Assembly (NCBI RefSeq): GCF_020447205.1
Contig: NZ_JAJAEL010000049.1
Coordinates: 19,562 to 53,620 of the forward strand
Direction: 5' to 3'
DNA from: Thalassolituus alkanivorans
GTDB taxonomy: Bacteria; Pseudomonadota; Gammaproteobacteria; Pseudomonadales; Oceanobacteraceae
DNA length: 34,059 bases
The position numbers were made by a program, and so were the translations under genes. Shown piece by piece: positions 24,974 through 32,438 of this stretch; within the stretch, counting starts at the first letter, position 1, and every line of letters starts with the position of its first letter. Under the pieces are notes generated by a model, which had not been told where the DNA came from, searched no databases, and worked only from the letters and a program-made list of their open reading frames with translations.

Positions 24974-25405
24974 ATGAGATCTACAGCCAGAACTTGGCTT
25001 ATTGAAGAAAAAATAGGTTTAATATCGAAGCAAGAGCTAGTCGGGTTAGCTGATAGATACATAGCTGACCACGATGACTTTCCCGATTGGATGATTGATA
25101 TATCAACTGGTTCTTCTCTTGAATTTCAGGATCAGCTAGATCTGGTTGTCTATCCAATAAACGTGAATGATTGCAAAATAATTGCTCAGCGAATGTTGGA
25201 TCTTATTGCCTCAAATGAAATCTCATTGAGAGATTTAGGCAAGGCTTGCGAGAATATGTATCTATCTGTTGAATGGGGTTCAGAACCGTTCAATCATTTT
25301 ATTTGGGTTAGCGATGAGATTAGCCTTAATGAGCAAGGCTACAAGTCAACGGCTAATATTGGTCAAGCTGTTAAGGAGGCTTTGTGCAAAGTCATAGCCT
25401 TATAA
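24974..25405 (+). CDS. cassette 6: small cytosolic protein, unknown (immunity-like character)
   Basis: 143-aa acidic protein, no signal. Helical N-terminus (RTWLIEEKIGLISKQELVGLADRYI), central DFPDWMIDIS, then a helical stretch and NMYLSVEWGSEPFNHFIWVSDEIS. The D-FPDW-MIDIS segment recalls small immunity-type proteins, but I cannot name a family. The stop TAA is shared with the R'' box of its attC. Confidence 0.65.
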   Translation: MRSTARTWLIEEKIGLISKQELVGLADRYIADHDDFPDWMIDISTGSSLEFQDQLDLVVYPINVNDCKIIAQRMLDLIASNEISLRDLGKACENMYLSVEWGSEPFNHFIWVSDEISLNEQGYKSTANIGQAVKEALCKVIAL

Positions 25406-25474
25406 CAAGTCAATCAACTACGCGCATTCTGCGCCGGAAGCAGCGAAGCTGCTCCGGTTATTGAGGCGTTAGCA
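25400..25474 (+). other. attC site of cassette 6
   Basis: R'' TTATAAC (25400-25406), R' GTTAGCA (25468-25474), 75 bp. It shares AACTACGCGC and CCGGTTATTGAGGCGTTAGC with the attC of cassette 4. The inner stem is CCGGAAGCAGC/GCTGCTCCGG. Confidence 0.92.
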
Positions 25475-25488
25475 GTCTTGGAGCTAGG

Positions 25489-25869
25489 ATGCTTGATAAA
25501 CTAAACGAAGTTATTTCTAAGTATGTTAATCCACTAATCTCAAAATCAAAGTGGGCCTTAGAAAAGGAAAGGGCTTCAGGGTTGGGCGCATTAAAAGAAT
25601 ACTCCTGTGAAAATGTTTATATTCGTATCGTAAATGACCGCGGCATTTTTGATATGGAAATCGGGTCAAAATATAACCAAGAGCAACTTCGATGTGTTTC
25701 TTTCTTCAAAGATTGGCAGTCCCCTCCTAAACGTGGGAAATCGAATCTTTCTATTGAGCAACAATGCCATTTTCTAAACGAAAACTGGGAAAGTCTAAAT
25801 GCTCTTCTCAGCCAAAAAGAAGCACATAAAACCATAGGGGCTGTTGATGAATACTTACATTCACGGTAG
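25489..25869 (+). CDS. cassette 7: small cytosolic protein, unknown
   Basis: 126-aa product with GGAG and AGGA just before the ATG. Helical N-terminus (MLDKLNEVISKYVNPLI), a beta segment with SCENVYIRIVNDRGIFDMEIG, then WQSPPKRGKSNLSIEQQCHFLNENWESLNALLS, helical. The 'RIVNDRGIFDMEIG' block is reminiscent of small immunity proteins. No named family. Same size class and AT-rich base use as cassettes 5 and 6. Confidence 0.65.
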   Translation: MLDKLNEVISKYVNPLISKSKWALEKERASGLGALKEYSCENVYIRIVNDRGIFDMEIGSKYNQEQLRCVSFFKDWQSPPKRGKSNLSIEQQCHFLNENWESLNALLSQKEAHKTIGAVDEYLHSR

Positions 25870-25881
25870 CCAGCTATCAAC

Positions 25882-25974
25882 TGCTAACAAGGCGGTCAAG
25901 TTCACTCCGGCACTTCGTGCCTGCGCGGGACGCCAAAAGCTTCGCTTTTTGCGCCCCTTACCTTGGCGTTAGGG
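25882..25974 (+). other. attC site of cassette 7
   Basis: R'' TGCTAAC (25882-25888), R' GTTAGGG (25968-25974), 93 bp. Inner hairpins GGCAC-TTC-GTGCC and AAAAGC-TTC-GCTTTT. The R'' complements the cassette's own 5' end TTAGCA exactly. Confidence 0.92.
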
Positions 25975-25982
25975 CTCTTGAA

Positions 25983-26362
25983 ATGAATCGCGCATTTTCC
26001 AAGGTATTCATTAATGAAGAGGGTGTTGAGTTCGGAATAATCCGCAAAGCCACACTACCTTTTCCAAGTGAGCTTGAAGGGGCAAAGGTATTGGCAGAGG
26101 ATGAATCAGGAAACTATTTCATTGAAGTTGATGAGGCTGTCTACTTCTGGGATCACGAAACCTCTGCGACGGAGTTTCTTGCTAGTTCATTGAATAATTT
26201 TATTTCTAGTGTGCAGAACCTGAAACAGTTGAGCTGAAGCCAGATCAAGTTGAATCGATTTGGGGTGATCCTGAGTTTGCGAAGAAATTTGGCATCAAAT
26301 CCAGGCCTAACAAGGCGTTCAAGCAAGGACGCGCTAACGCGCTTAGCTTAGCGTTGATATGA
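25983..26362 (+). pseudogene. cassette 8: SUKH (SMI1/KNR4)-like protein, frameshifted
   Basis: The first frame gives 84 aa from ATG 25983 to TGA 26235-26237. It contains the SUKH core LPFPSELEGAKVLAEDESGN, YFIEVDEAVYFWDHET and ATEFLASSLNNFISSVQ. The typical SUKH C-terminus (…V.SIW.DPEF...F) is missing from it but is present in another frame: PETVELKPDQVESIWGDPEF runs on from 26219, continuing AKKFGIKSRPN through attC to TGA 26360-26362. Loss of one base in the A-run at 26217-26218 (CAGAAACCT to CAGAACCT) would explain this. SUKH proteins are immunity proteins of contact-dependent and polymorphic toxins. The truncated form may still be made. Confidence 0.75.
26305..26359 (+). other. attC site of cassette 8 (end of array)
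   Basis: R'' GCCTAAC (26305-26311), R' GTTGATA (26353-26359), 55 bp, with an inner GCGC-TAA-CGCGC-like hairpin. The R'' matches the complement of the cassette start TTAGGG at all but the outermost base. No TATCAAC box occurs downstream of it, so the next gene is not a complete cassette. Confidence 0.75.
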
Positions 26363-26469
26363 TTCCCTTTGTTAAATAGGCAAACAGCGTACTCACCGGA
26401 AACCCAAAAAATTTACAACTGATGTCGATTTCGAAACTTCTCGTACGACTATATAGAGGGCTAAGGACT

Positions 26470-26487
26470 GGTCGATCAATATCGACC
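26470..26487. promoter_or_regulatory. operator-like palindrome upstream of the alpha/beta hydrolase
   Basis: GGTCGATCAATATCGACC has perfect 7-bp arms with a 4-bp centre, 41 bp upstream of ATG 26528, and TATATATT follows at 26501. Its position suits repressor binding at the promoter. No regulator gene adjoins it. The rest of 26363-26527 shows nothing else. Confidence 0.5.
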
Positions 26488-26527
26488 GCCTTGTCATCCT
26501 TATATATTCTTTCGAGAGGATTTCACA

Positions 26528-27424
26528 ATGAATAAAAGAATCGTCATGCAGCTTCTGCATTTAGCCACAACAGTAGCAATATTCACTTTCGGGGGCGCTG
26601 CGCCAACAGCAGCACAGAATGCGGAGCAATTAGCAATGAATCAGAACCCACAAGCAGTTCAGACTGGTTACGCTCCTGTCAACGGTCTGCGCATTTACTT
26701 CGAGATCCATGGCATCAAGAACCCAGCGCAGCCGCCTCTGGTGCTGCTACACGGTGGTGGCGATACAATTAATACGTCGTTTGGTCAAATCCTGCCAGAA
26801 CTTTCCCGCACCCGGCAGATCATTGCATTCGAACAGCAGGGCTATGGACACACCGCAGACATCATCGAACGGCCATTCAGCTTTGAACAATCGGCCGACG
26901 ACACTGCCGCACTGTTGGATTATCTGCATATTGAAAAAGCCGATTTTTTCGGTTTCAGCAACGGGGGAACCATCGCTTTGCAGGTGGCGATTAGACATTC
27001 AAAGCTAGTGCGCAAGCTGATATTAGCCTCGACCCTTCTCAAGCGCGATGGCGCGTATCCGTGGCTCTGGGACGCGATGGCTAATGCCAAGTTAGAAAAC
27101 ATGCCACAGGAACTGCAAGAAGAATATCTCAAGGTTGCGCCTCACCCAGAGAATCTACGGCTATTTCACGACAAGGCCGCGCGACGCGTGCTGGAATTCA
27201 AGGATATTCCAACTGATGCGATCCGCAGCGTTTCCGCACCGGCGCTGATTGTTGTCGGCGACGCCGACGTCATACGCCCGGAACATGCCGTAGAAACATT
27301 CCGGCTCTTCCAGCACGCTCAGCTCGCCGTGCTTCCCGATACAGATCACATGAAAGTGACGACGCGGGTCGATTGGTTGGTGCCTATGATCACAGATTTT
27401 TTGCAAGCACCGACGGCAAAGTAA
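26528..27424 (+). CDS. secreted alpha/beta-fold hydrolase
   Basis: 298-aa product. A signal peptide (residues 1-30, basic MNKR, hydrophobic LLHLATTVAIFTFGG, cleavage near TAAQN) points to the periplasm. The hydrolase core follows: PPLVLLHGGGD with the oxyanion region, nucleophile Ser in FGFSNGGTIAL, acid Asp in IVVGDADVIRPEHAVE and His in LPDTDHMKV. The family covers esterases, epoxide and haloalkane hydrolases and C-C hydrolases; substrate unknown. GAGAGGA precedes the start. It follows the last attC but has no attC of its own, so it is outside the functional array. An IS remnant stands 70 bp downstream. Confidence 0.88.
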   Translation: MNKRIVMQLLHLATTVAIFTFGGAAPTAAQNAEQLAMNQNPQAVQTGYAPVNGLRIYFEIHGIKNPAQPPLVLLHGGGDTINTSFGQILPELSRTRQIIAFEQQGYGHTADIIERPFSFEQSADDTAALLDYLHIEKADFFGFSNGGTIALQVAIRHSKLVRKLILASTLLKRDGAYPWLWDAMANAKLENMPQELQEEYLKVAPHPENLRLFHDKAARRVLEFKDIPTDAIRSVSAPALIVVGDADVIRPEHAVETFRLFQHAQLAVLPDTDHMKVTTRVDWLVPMITDFLQAPTAK

Positions 27425-27492
27425 CGGAGGCCTTTCAGTTTTGCTTTACATCGGGCCAGAGGATGCCTGACAAAGCGCTGCTGTCGGACAAC

Positions 27493-27621
27493 TGATCCTG
27501 CCCCGTTTTAACGGACACCGAAGTCAAACTGACGAGGTGTCCAATGCCCAAATATAATCAGCCAGAAAAGACCTGGCAGTATTCAAACGAATTCAAAGTT
27601 AAAGCCGTTCAGTTGAGTGAT
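27493..27621 (+). mobile_element. truncated left end of an IS3-family insertion sequence
   Basis: The sequence opens TGATCCTGCCCCGTTTTAAC, an IS3-type terminal repeat (TG..., CTGCCCC). At ATG 27544 it begins an OrfA transposase: MPKYNQPEKTWQYSNEFKVK followed by AVQLSD, the standard start of this OrfA group. Homology ends at about 27621, after some 26 codons; the rest of OrfA, OrfB and the right end are missing. The remaining stub cannot transpose. Confidence 0.8.
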
Positions 27622-27953
27622 CCTTGTCCGTCACTTTCCCTGATCTGCTTCTTACAAGCCGCACACAGCGGCAGCGCTCTCAGCTTGCGGCGATAGTTTT
27701 TGGATGCCCAGTCGTTTCCTATTTTGCTGTAGTCAAATTTAAACGGCAGTTCACGTTCCGGGTTATTAAATGCCGGGTCGGATACGCTGATACCGCATTC
27801 TGTGCACTGGCTGGAGGATTGCGAAAGTACTATCTGCAGCGGAATAAGCGGGATCAGCAGTAGCAGGGCAGCAAGAGGAATCTGAGGTGTTATCAGTACC
27901 CAGATAATCAGGCTGAGGGTACCTGTTGCTGTCAGGAGACGGAAGGGTGTCAT
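27609..27953 (-). CDS. small membrane protein with two CxxC pairs
   Basis: 114-aa product with two adjacent hydrophobic spans (residues about 5-24 and 27-45), then CTECGISV and, 50 residues on, LCAACKKQI: a split zinc-ribbon-like arrangement on the cytoplasmic side. The last codons (QGSLN and stop) lie in the IS3 remnant, so the native C-terminus was probably replaced by IS insertion and deletion. No family recognised. Not in an operon with valS: a terminator stands between. Confidence 0.6.
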   Translation of the reverse strand: MTPFRLLTATGTLSLIIWVLITPQIPLAALLLLIPLIPLQIVLSQSSSQCTECGISVSDPAFNNPERELPFKFDYSKIGNDWASKNYRRKLRALPLCAACKKQIRESDGQGSLN

Positions 27954-28030
27954 TATTCTATCCGGCGTGTGCTTAGATTTTTCACTGGCGACGACTTGCG
28001 GATGTTACTGTATTTCTGGCCGACATAAAT

Positions 28031-28067
28031 AAAAAAACCGCCGACTCTTATCAAGTGGGCGGTTTTT
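28031..28067 (-). terminator. terminator of the valS transcript
   Basis: AAAAACCGCC (28033-28042) pairs with GGCGGTTTTT (28058-28067), with ACT/AGT extending the stem. On the minus strand the stem is followed by seven Ts, 25 bp past the valS stop. The plus strand also has five Ts. Confidence 0.93.
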
Positions 28068-28091
28068 GTTGCAGAGCCGGTAAGTCAGCGC

Positions 28092-31034
28092 TTACAGCGC
28101 CTTAATTTTCTCGATCTGCTCTTTGAGCTTAACAATGTCGCGCTCAAAGCCTGCGGCTTTTTCTTTCTCTTTTTCCAGAACCGCAGCCGGTGCTTTTTCA
28201 GTAAAGCCCGGGTTAGCGAGTTTGTTGGTTACGCGCTCCAGTTCTTTTTCCAGCTTTTCGATGGATTTGCCTAAGCGGGCTACTTCGGCGTCTTTATCGA
28301 TAAAGCCGGCCATCGGAATCAGCACTTCCATATCGCCAACCAGCTGGGTGACCGACATTGGCTCTTCGTCGCCGTCGTTCAGCCAGGTGAGTTTTTCCAG
28401 CTTGGCCAGTTTCATCAGGAAGGTCTGGTTTTCTTCTGCGCGGCGGAAGTCTTCGTCGTCGCCGTTTTTAAACAGCAGCTCCAGTTCTTTACCCGGTGCA
28501 ATATTCATTTCTGCACGGATATTACGCACGGCGGTGATCACACCCTGCAGCCATTCGATATCGGCCTCGGCCTGAGCATCAATAAAGGCGTCCTGTGCCT
28601 GCGGATATTGCGCCAGCATGATGGTGTCACCGGTTTTGCCGGCCAGATCTTTTACCTGATGCCAGATCGATTCCGTAATAAACGGAATAATCGGGTGCGC
28701 CAGGCGCAAGGTGGCTTCCAGTACGCGTACCAGGGTGCCACGGGTGCCGCGCTTGGCTTCTTCTGGCGCGTTGGCATCCCACAGCACTGGTTTGGACAGT
28801 TCCAGATACCAGTCGCAGTATTCGTTCCAGATAAATTCGTACAGCGCCTGTGCGGCCATATCGAAACGATACTGGTCCATATGGCGGGTTACTTCTTTTT
28901 CGGCATTCTGCAGGCGCGAAATAATCCAGCGGTCGGCCAGTGACAATACGGCTGGTTCACCATTGGCACCACAGGCAACTTTCATCTCGTCAGTAATGGC
29001 GATATTGGTACCGGCTGCGGCTGCCTGTTCTACGGCTTCTTCGCCAGCCACGCTGAGCATCACGTAGCGTGAAGCGTTCCATAATTTATTACAGAAATTA
29101 CGGTAGCCTTCGAGGCGCTTCATATCCCAGTTAATATCACGGCCGGTTGAGGCCATGGCAGCGAGGGTAAAGCGCAAAGCATCGGTGCCGTGCGGGGCAA
29201 TACCTTCCGGGAATTCTTTTTTGGTGCGCTTGCCGATTTTTTCCGCCAGCTGCGGCTGCATCATATTGCCGGTGCGTTTTTCCAGCAGTTCATCCAGCGA
29301 AATACCGTCGATCATATCCAGCGGGTCGAGTACGTTGCCCTTGGATTTCGACATTTTCTGGCCGACTTCGTCACGGATTAAACCGGTAACGTACACGGTT
29401 TTAAACGGCACCTGCGGTTTGCCATCTTCGTCTTTGCAGAAATGCATGGTCATCATGATCATGCGCGCTACCCAGAAGAAAATAATATCGAAACCGGTGA
29501 CCAGTACGTCGGTCGGATGGAAATCGGCCATACGCTTGGCCACTTCCGGATCGTCCATATTTGGCCAGCCCAGCGTACCGAAAGTCCACAGGGCAGAGGA
29601 GAACCAGGTGTCGAGTACGTCGTTGTCCTGACGCAGTTCAACGTCGTCAGCCAGATGATTCTGCGCGCGTACTTCGGCTTCGTCGTGGGCAACGTAGACG
29701 TTACCTTCTTCGTCGTACCAGGCCGGAATGCGGTGACCCCACCACAGCTGACGGGAAATACACCAGTCCTGAATATCGCGCATCCAGCTGAAGTACATAT
29801 TTTCGTAAGACTTAGGCACAAACTGAATGTCGCCGTTTTCGACGGCTTCAATCGCCGGCTTGGCCAGGGTTTTGGCATCCACATACCACTGGTCGGTGAG
29901 CATTGGTTCAATCACCACGCCGCCACGGTCGCCGTAAGGTACGGTTAAATCGTGGTCTTTAATTTCCTGCAACAGGCCTGCGGCCTCAAAATCGGCAACA
30001 ATGGCTTTACGCGCGGCAAAGCGCTCCATGCCACGGTATTTTTCCGGGATGCTGGCGTCGATGTCGTTATTCACGCTGCCGTCGGTATTAAATACCTGCG
30101 CGGTTTCGCGCACGTCGGCATTAAAGGTGAAAATATTAATCATCGGCAGGCCGCAGCGCTTGCCCACTTCGTAGTCGTTAAAATCGTGTGCCGGGGTTAC
30201 TTTTACCGCGCCGGTGCCTTTTTCCATATCGGCGTGCTCGTCGCCCACGACCGGAATGCGGCGGCCCACCAATGGCAGAATAATGTCTTTGCCGATTAAA
30301 TCTTTATAACGCGGATCTTCCGGGTTAACCGCCACACCGGTATCACCGAGCATGGTTTCCGGACGGGTGGTGGCCACTACGATGTAGTCGTTGCCTTCTG
30401 CGGTTTTCAGGCCATCCGCCAGCGGATAACGCAGGTGCCACATAAAGCCTTTGGATTCTTTATTTTCCACTTCCAGGTCAGAAATGGCGGTATGCAGTTT
30501 CGGGTCCCAGTTGACCAGGCGCTTGCCACGGTAAATCAGGCCGTCTTTATGCAGGCGGATAAACACTTCCTGTACGGCTTTGTAGAAACCGTCATCCATG
30601 GTGAAGCGTTCGGTGTCCCAGTCGACCGAGTTACCCAGACGACGCATCTGGCCCGTAATCGTACCGCCGGATTGTTCTTTCCATTCCCAGACTTTTTCGA
30701 GGAATTTTTCGCGGCCTAATTCGTGACGGTCAGGCTGGCCTTCGGCCGCCAGTTTGCGCTCAACCACCATCTGCGTGGCGATACCGGCGTGGTCGGTACC
30801 TACCTGCCACAGGGCTTTTTTACCCTGCATACGCTTGTAGCGGGTGAGGGCATCCTGAATGGTGTGCTGGAAGGCGTGACCCATGTGCAGCGAGCCGGTG
30901 ACGTTCGGCGGCGGGATCATGATGGAGTAACCTTCGCCGGTCAGTCCGTCCTGATAAGGCTTGAAGTAGCCTTTTTCTTCCCACTCTTTGTACCAGGTTT
31001 GTTCAAGGGCGCTGGGCTTGTACGTTTTATCCAT
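28092..31034 (-). CDS. valS: valyl-tRNA synthetase ValS
   Basis: Charges tRNA-Val and edits mischarged Thr. The 980-aa product is of usual proteobacterial length (about 950). The class I signatures are [14 protein letters not shown] (HIGH, about residue 40) and [16 protein letters not shown] (KMSKS, about residue 558). The editing domain includes [24 protein letters not shown]. The anticodon-binding helical domain follows. The last 65 residues form the coiled-coil arm ([22 protein letters not shown], then [18 protein letters not shown]) that grips the tRNA elbow; this arm has a separate homologue at 18886-19104. It is downstream of holC with one unknown gene between. Gap 31035-31218 holds no gene. 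Confidence 0.99.
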   Translation of the reverse strand: MDKTYKPSALEQTWYKEWEEKGYFKPYQDGLTGEGYSIMIPPPNVTGSLHMGHAFQHTIQDALTRYKRMQGKKALWQVGTDHAGIATQMVVERKLAAEGQPDRHELGREKFLEKVWEWKEQSGGTITGQMRRLGNSVDWDTERFTMDDGFYKAVQEVFIRLHKDGLIYRGKRLVNWDPKLHTAISDLEVENKESKGFMWHLRYPLADGLKTAEGNDYIVVATTRPETMLGDTGVAVNPEDPRYKDLIGKDIILPLVGRRIPVVGDEHADMEKGTGAVKVTPAHDFNDYEVGKRCGLPMINIFTFNADVRETAQVFNTDGSVNNDIDASIPEKYRGMERFAARKAIVADFEAAGLLQEIKDHDLTVPYGDRGGVVIEPMLTDQWYVDAKTLAKPAIEAVENGDIQFVPKSYENMYFSWMRDIQDWCISRQLWWGHRIPAWYDEEGNVYVAHDEAEVRAQNHLADDVELRQDNDVLDTWFSSALWTFGTLGWPNMDDPEVAKRMADFHPTDVLVTGFDIIFFWVARMIMMTMHFCKDEDGKPQVPFKTVYVTGLIRDEVGQKMSKSKGNVLDPLDMIDGISLDELLEKRTGNMMQPQLAEKIGKRTKKEFPEGIAPHGTDALRFTLAAMASTGRDINWDMKRLEGYRNFCNKLWNASRYVMLSVAGEEAVEQAAAAGTNIAITDEMKVACGANGEPAVLSLADRWIISRLQNAEKEVTRHMDQYRFDMAAQALYEFIWNEYCDWYLELSKPVLWDANAPEEAKRGTRGTLVRVLEATLRLAHPIIPFITESIWHQVKDLAGKTGDTIMLAQYPQAQDAFIDAQAEADIEWLQGVITAVRNIRAEMNIAPGKELELLFKNGDDEDFRRAEENQTFLMKLAKLEKLTWLNDGDEEPMSVTQLVGDMEVLIPMAGFIDKDAEVARLGKSIEKLEKELERVTNKLANPGFTEKAPAAVLEKEKEKAAGFERDIVKLKEQIEKIKAL

Positions 31035-31218
31035 GGTTCGCTGCTGCTCGTCTCGTCGTTATCGCAGCCAGTCCCGGCGGGGCAGAGGCTGGCTGGTTTC
31101 GGGTTCAAAAAAATGGCGCCGATTATAACGGAAACTGCGGTTCAGGGGCAGGGTTTTGCAGCGTTTCGCTGTTTGTGAGGCGATTCCGGCGGCTGCCGGA
31201 ACCGCCGTGGCGGGAAGG

Positions 31219-32001
31219 TCAGTGATTCAGCTTTTCGCGCAGCTTTTCACGCAGGCGTTCGGTCAGTTGCGGCAGCATTTCGGCAACCAGCTGGTCGATC
31301 AGGTGTTCTTTCTGCAGCGTGGTCAGCTGTTGCATATGTTGCTGCACGGCCTGTTCGCTGGCGCGCGCATGCTTTTGCTCCATCACGCGCTGCATGGTGC
31401 GGTGTGCTTCCTGAGCACTGTGCTGGGCGGCTTCGCGCTCCTGGGTCAGACGATCAAGAATGGCCTGGGGCAGGAAGGGGTTAGCCGATACCCGTGCCGG
31501 AGCAGCAGTATTGCCCGATGCCTCTGTGGACGGGGCCGTTACCGGTGCCGTTGTTTCTGTGCCGACCAGTGGCGCGGCAGATACCTGAGCTGGCCGGGCT
31601 GGCATATCGCCCTGCGGACGCTGAATCACCACGTCGGGTAATGGCTGTGCGCGCAATACCGGACGTGGGCTGGCAGCCTGAGGTTTGCCTTCTGTTGGCT
31701 TGTTCTGCGTTGCGCTGCTTTCTGCCGCTTTGTTGGCTGCCGGTTGGTTTGCCGGGCGGCTGCTATCGGCTATTGGGCGCAGTGGCACTGCGGTTGGTTT
31801 GGCCGATACGGCTTTTAATACCGGAATGTCATTCTCGCTGAACAGCTCGTCCAGCAGCGGAATGTCATCGGTCGGGTCCAGTGTCGGGATGCTGCGGCTG
31901 TGGTCTACCTGATCGCTGGCGGCATCATCGAGTACACGTTGCAGATTTTCCAGTTCACGCAGCAGATTGCCGGGTTCGTCCTGGTCGTTACGTTGGTTCA
32001 T
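31219..32001 (-). CDS. unrecognised protein between holC and valS, disordered with C-terminal coiled coil
   Basis: 260-aa product. The N-terminus has ELENLQRVLDDA and repeated acidic 'IP.LD' motifs (SIPTLDP, DIPLLDELF, DIPVLKAV), which look like short docking peptides. Residues about 65-170 are Pro/Ala/Gln-rich and probably unstructured. The C-terminal 85 residues (PFLPQAILDRLTQEREAAQ to LREKLREKLNH) are amphipathic helix, likely a coiled coil. Its ATG overlaps the holC stop codon by one base, so the genes are coupled. No enzymatic motif. A comparable gene of unknown role sits between holC and valS in pseudomonads, as I recall. Confidence 0.7.
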   Translation of the reverse strand: MNQRNDQDEPGNLLRELENLQRVLDDAASDQVDHSRSIPTLDPTDDIPLLDELFSENDIPVLKAVSAKPTAVPLRPIADSSRPANQPAANKAAESSATQNKPTEGKPQAASPRPVLRAQPLPDVVIQRPQGDMPARPAQVSAAPLVGTETTAPVTAPSTEASGNTAAPARVSANPFLPQAILDRLTQEREAAQHSAQEAHRTMQRVMEQKHARASEQAVQQHMQQLTTLQKEHLIDQLVAEMLPQLTERLREKLREKLNH

Positions 32002-32438
32002 TAACGCAATCTCATGTCGATATTGTTGATCGGGTAGCCCCGGTCTTTGAGGAATTTGTAGTGACTACGAGTGTAGTCCAGCACCTGATCTTCCTGTACT
32101 ACGACGGCAATAAATCGCTGAAAGCGGCTGAAAAACGCCGGTAGCTGGCTGCTGAGATTCACCATCACATCATGATGATGGCCTGGATCGTTGTGCCAGC
32201 TGATGCTGACCGGGCAGTCGGCCGGAGCGTCGCTGGCGCTGAGCAGGGTGTGCGGCACAAAGGCATCGTCGCGGAATTGCCAGAGTTGCTCGTCAAGCTG
32301 GCGGGCGGTGCTTTCATCATCGACCTGAATCAGTACGCGGTTACCCTTGCTGAAGGCTTTTTCCACCACGCGGCAGGCAAACAGCATCTGTTCGGCGCGG
32401 GTCTGGGCGGCGAGGATGTAAAAATCAACCTGGGTCAT
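32001..32438 (-). CDS. holC: DNA polymerase III chi subunit HolC
   Basis: Chi links the clamp-loader psi subunit to single-strand-binding protein at the replication fork. The 145-aa product has the family length and marks: VDFYILAAQTRAEQMLFACRVVEKAFSKGNRVLIQVDDE, LDEQLWQFRDDAFVPHTL, PVSISW and DVMVNLSSQLPAFFSRFQRFIAVV ending with the short YKFLKDRGYPINNIDMR. It usually sits before valS, often with pepA upstream; here a TetR-family gene occupies that place, overlapping holC by 4 bp (ATGA). Confidence 0.95.
   Translation of the reverse strand: MTQVDFYILAAQTRAEQMLFACRVVEKAFSKGNRVLIQVDDESTARQLDEQLWQFRDDAFVPHTLLSASDAPADCPVSISWHNDPGHHHDVMVNLSSQLPAFFSRFQRFIAVVVQEDQVLDYTRSHYKFLKDRGYPINNIDMRLR

Larger units (their letters stand above)
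20991..26359. mobile_element. complete integron: intI, attI and eight gene cassettes
   Basis: The integrase gene (minus) diverges from an array of eight plus-strand cassettes. The 5' hexamers and R'' boxes are: TTATGC/GCATAAC, TTATAA/TTATAAC, TTAAAT/ATTTAAC, TTATAC/GTATAAC, TTAGCA/TGCTAAC, TTATAA/TTATAAC, TTAGCA/TGCTAAC and TTAGGG/GCCTAAC. Each R'' is the exact complement of its own cassette start except one base in the last. This is what excision as a circle requires. Cassette borders: 22290, 22874, 23282, 23691, 24469, 24958, 25469, 25969, end 26353. No transposition genes or resistance cassettes are linked, so it looks like a sedentary chromosomal integron. Confidence 0.95.

Noticed and set aside
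22309-26237. Toxin-antitoxin pair among the cassettes
   Set aside because: No cassette holds two overlapping genes and none shows RelE, HigB, PIN, Phd or other known toxin or antitoxin motifs.
22290-26353. CRISPR array
   Set aside because: The recurring elements are attC palindromes of different length and sequence separated by genes, not short identical direct repeats with uniform spacers.
27544-27621. Active IS3 transposase
   Set aside because: Only about 26 codons of OrfA survive; OrfB and the right terminal repeat are absent.
28123-31178. Several plus-strand open frames of 90-170 codons
   Set aside because: All antisense to valS, whose frame is certain; serine- or phenylalanine-rich translations typical of complementary-strand shadows.
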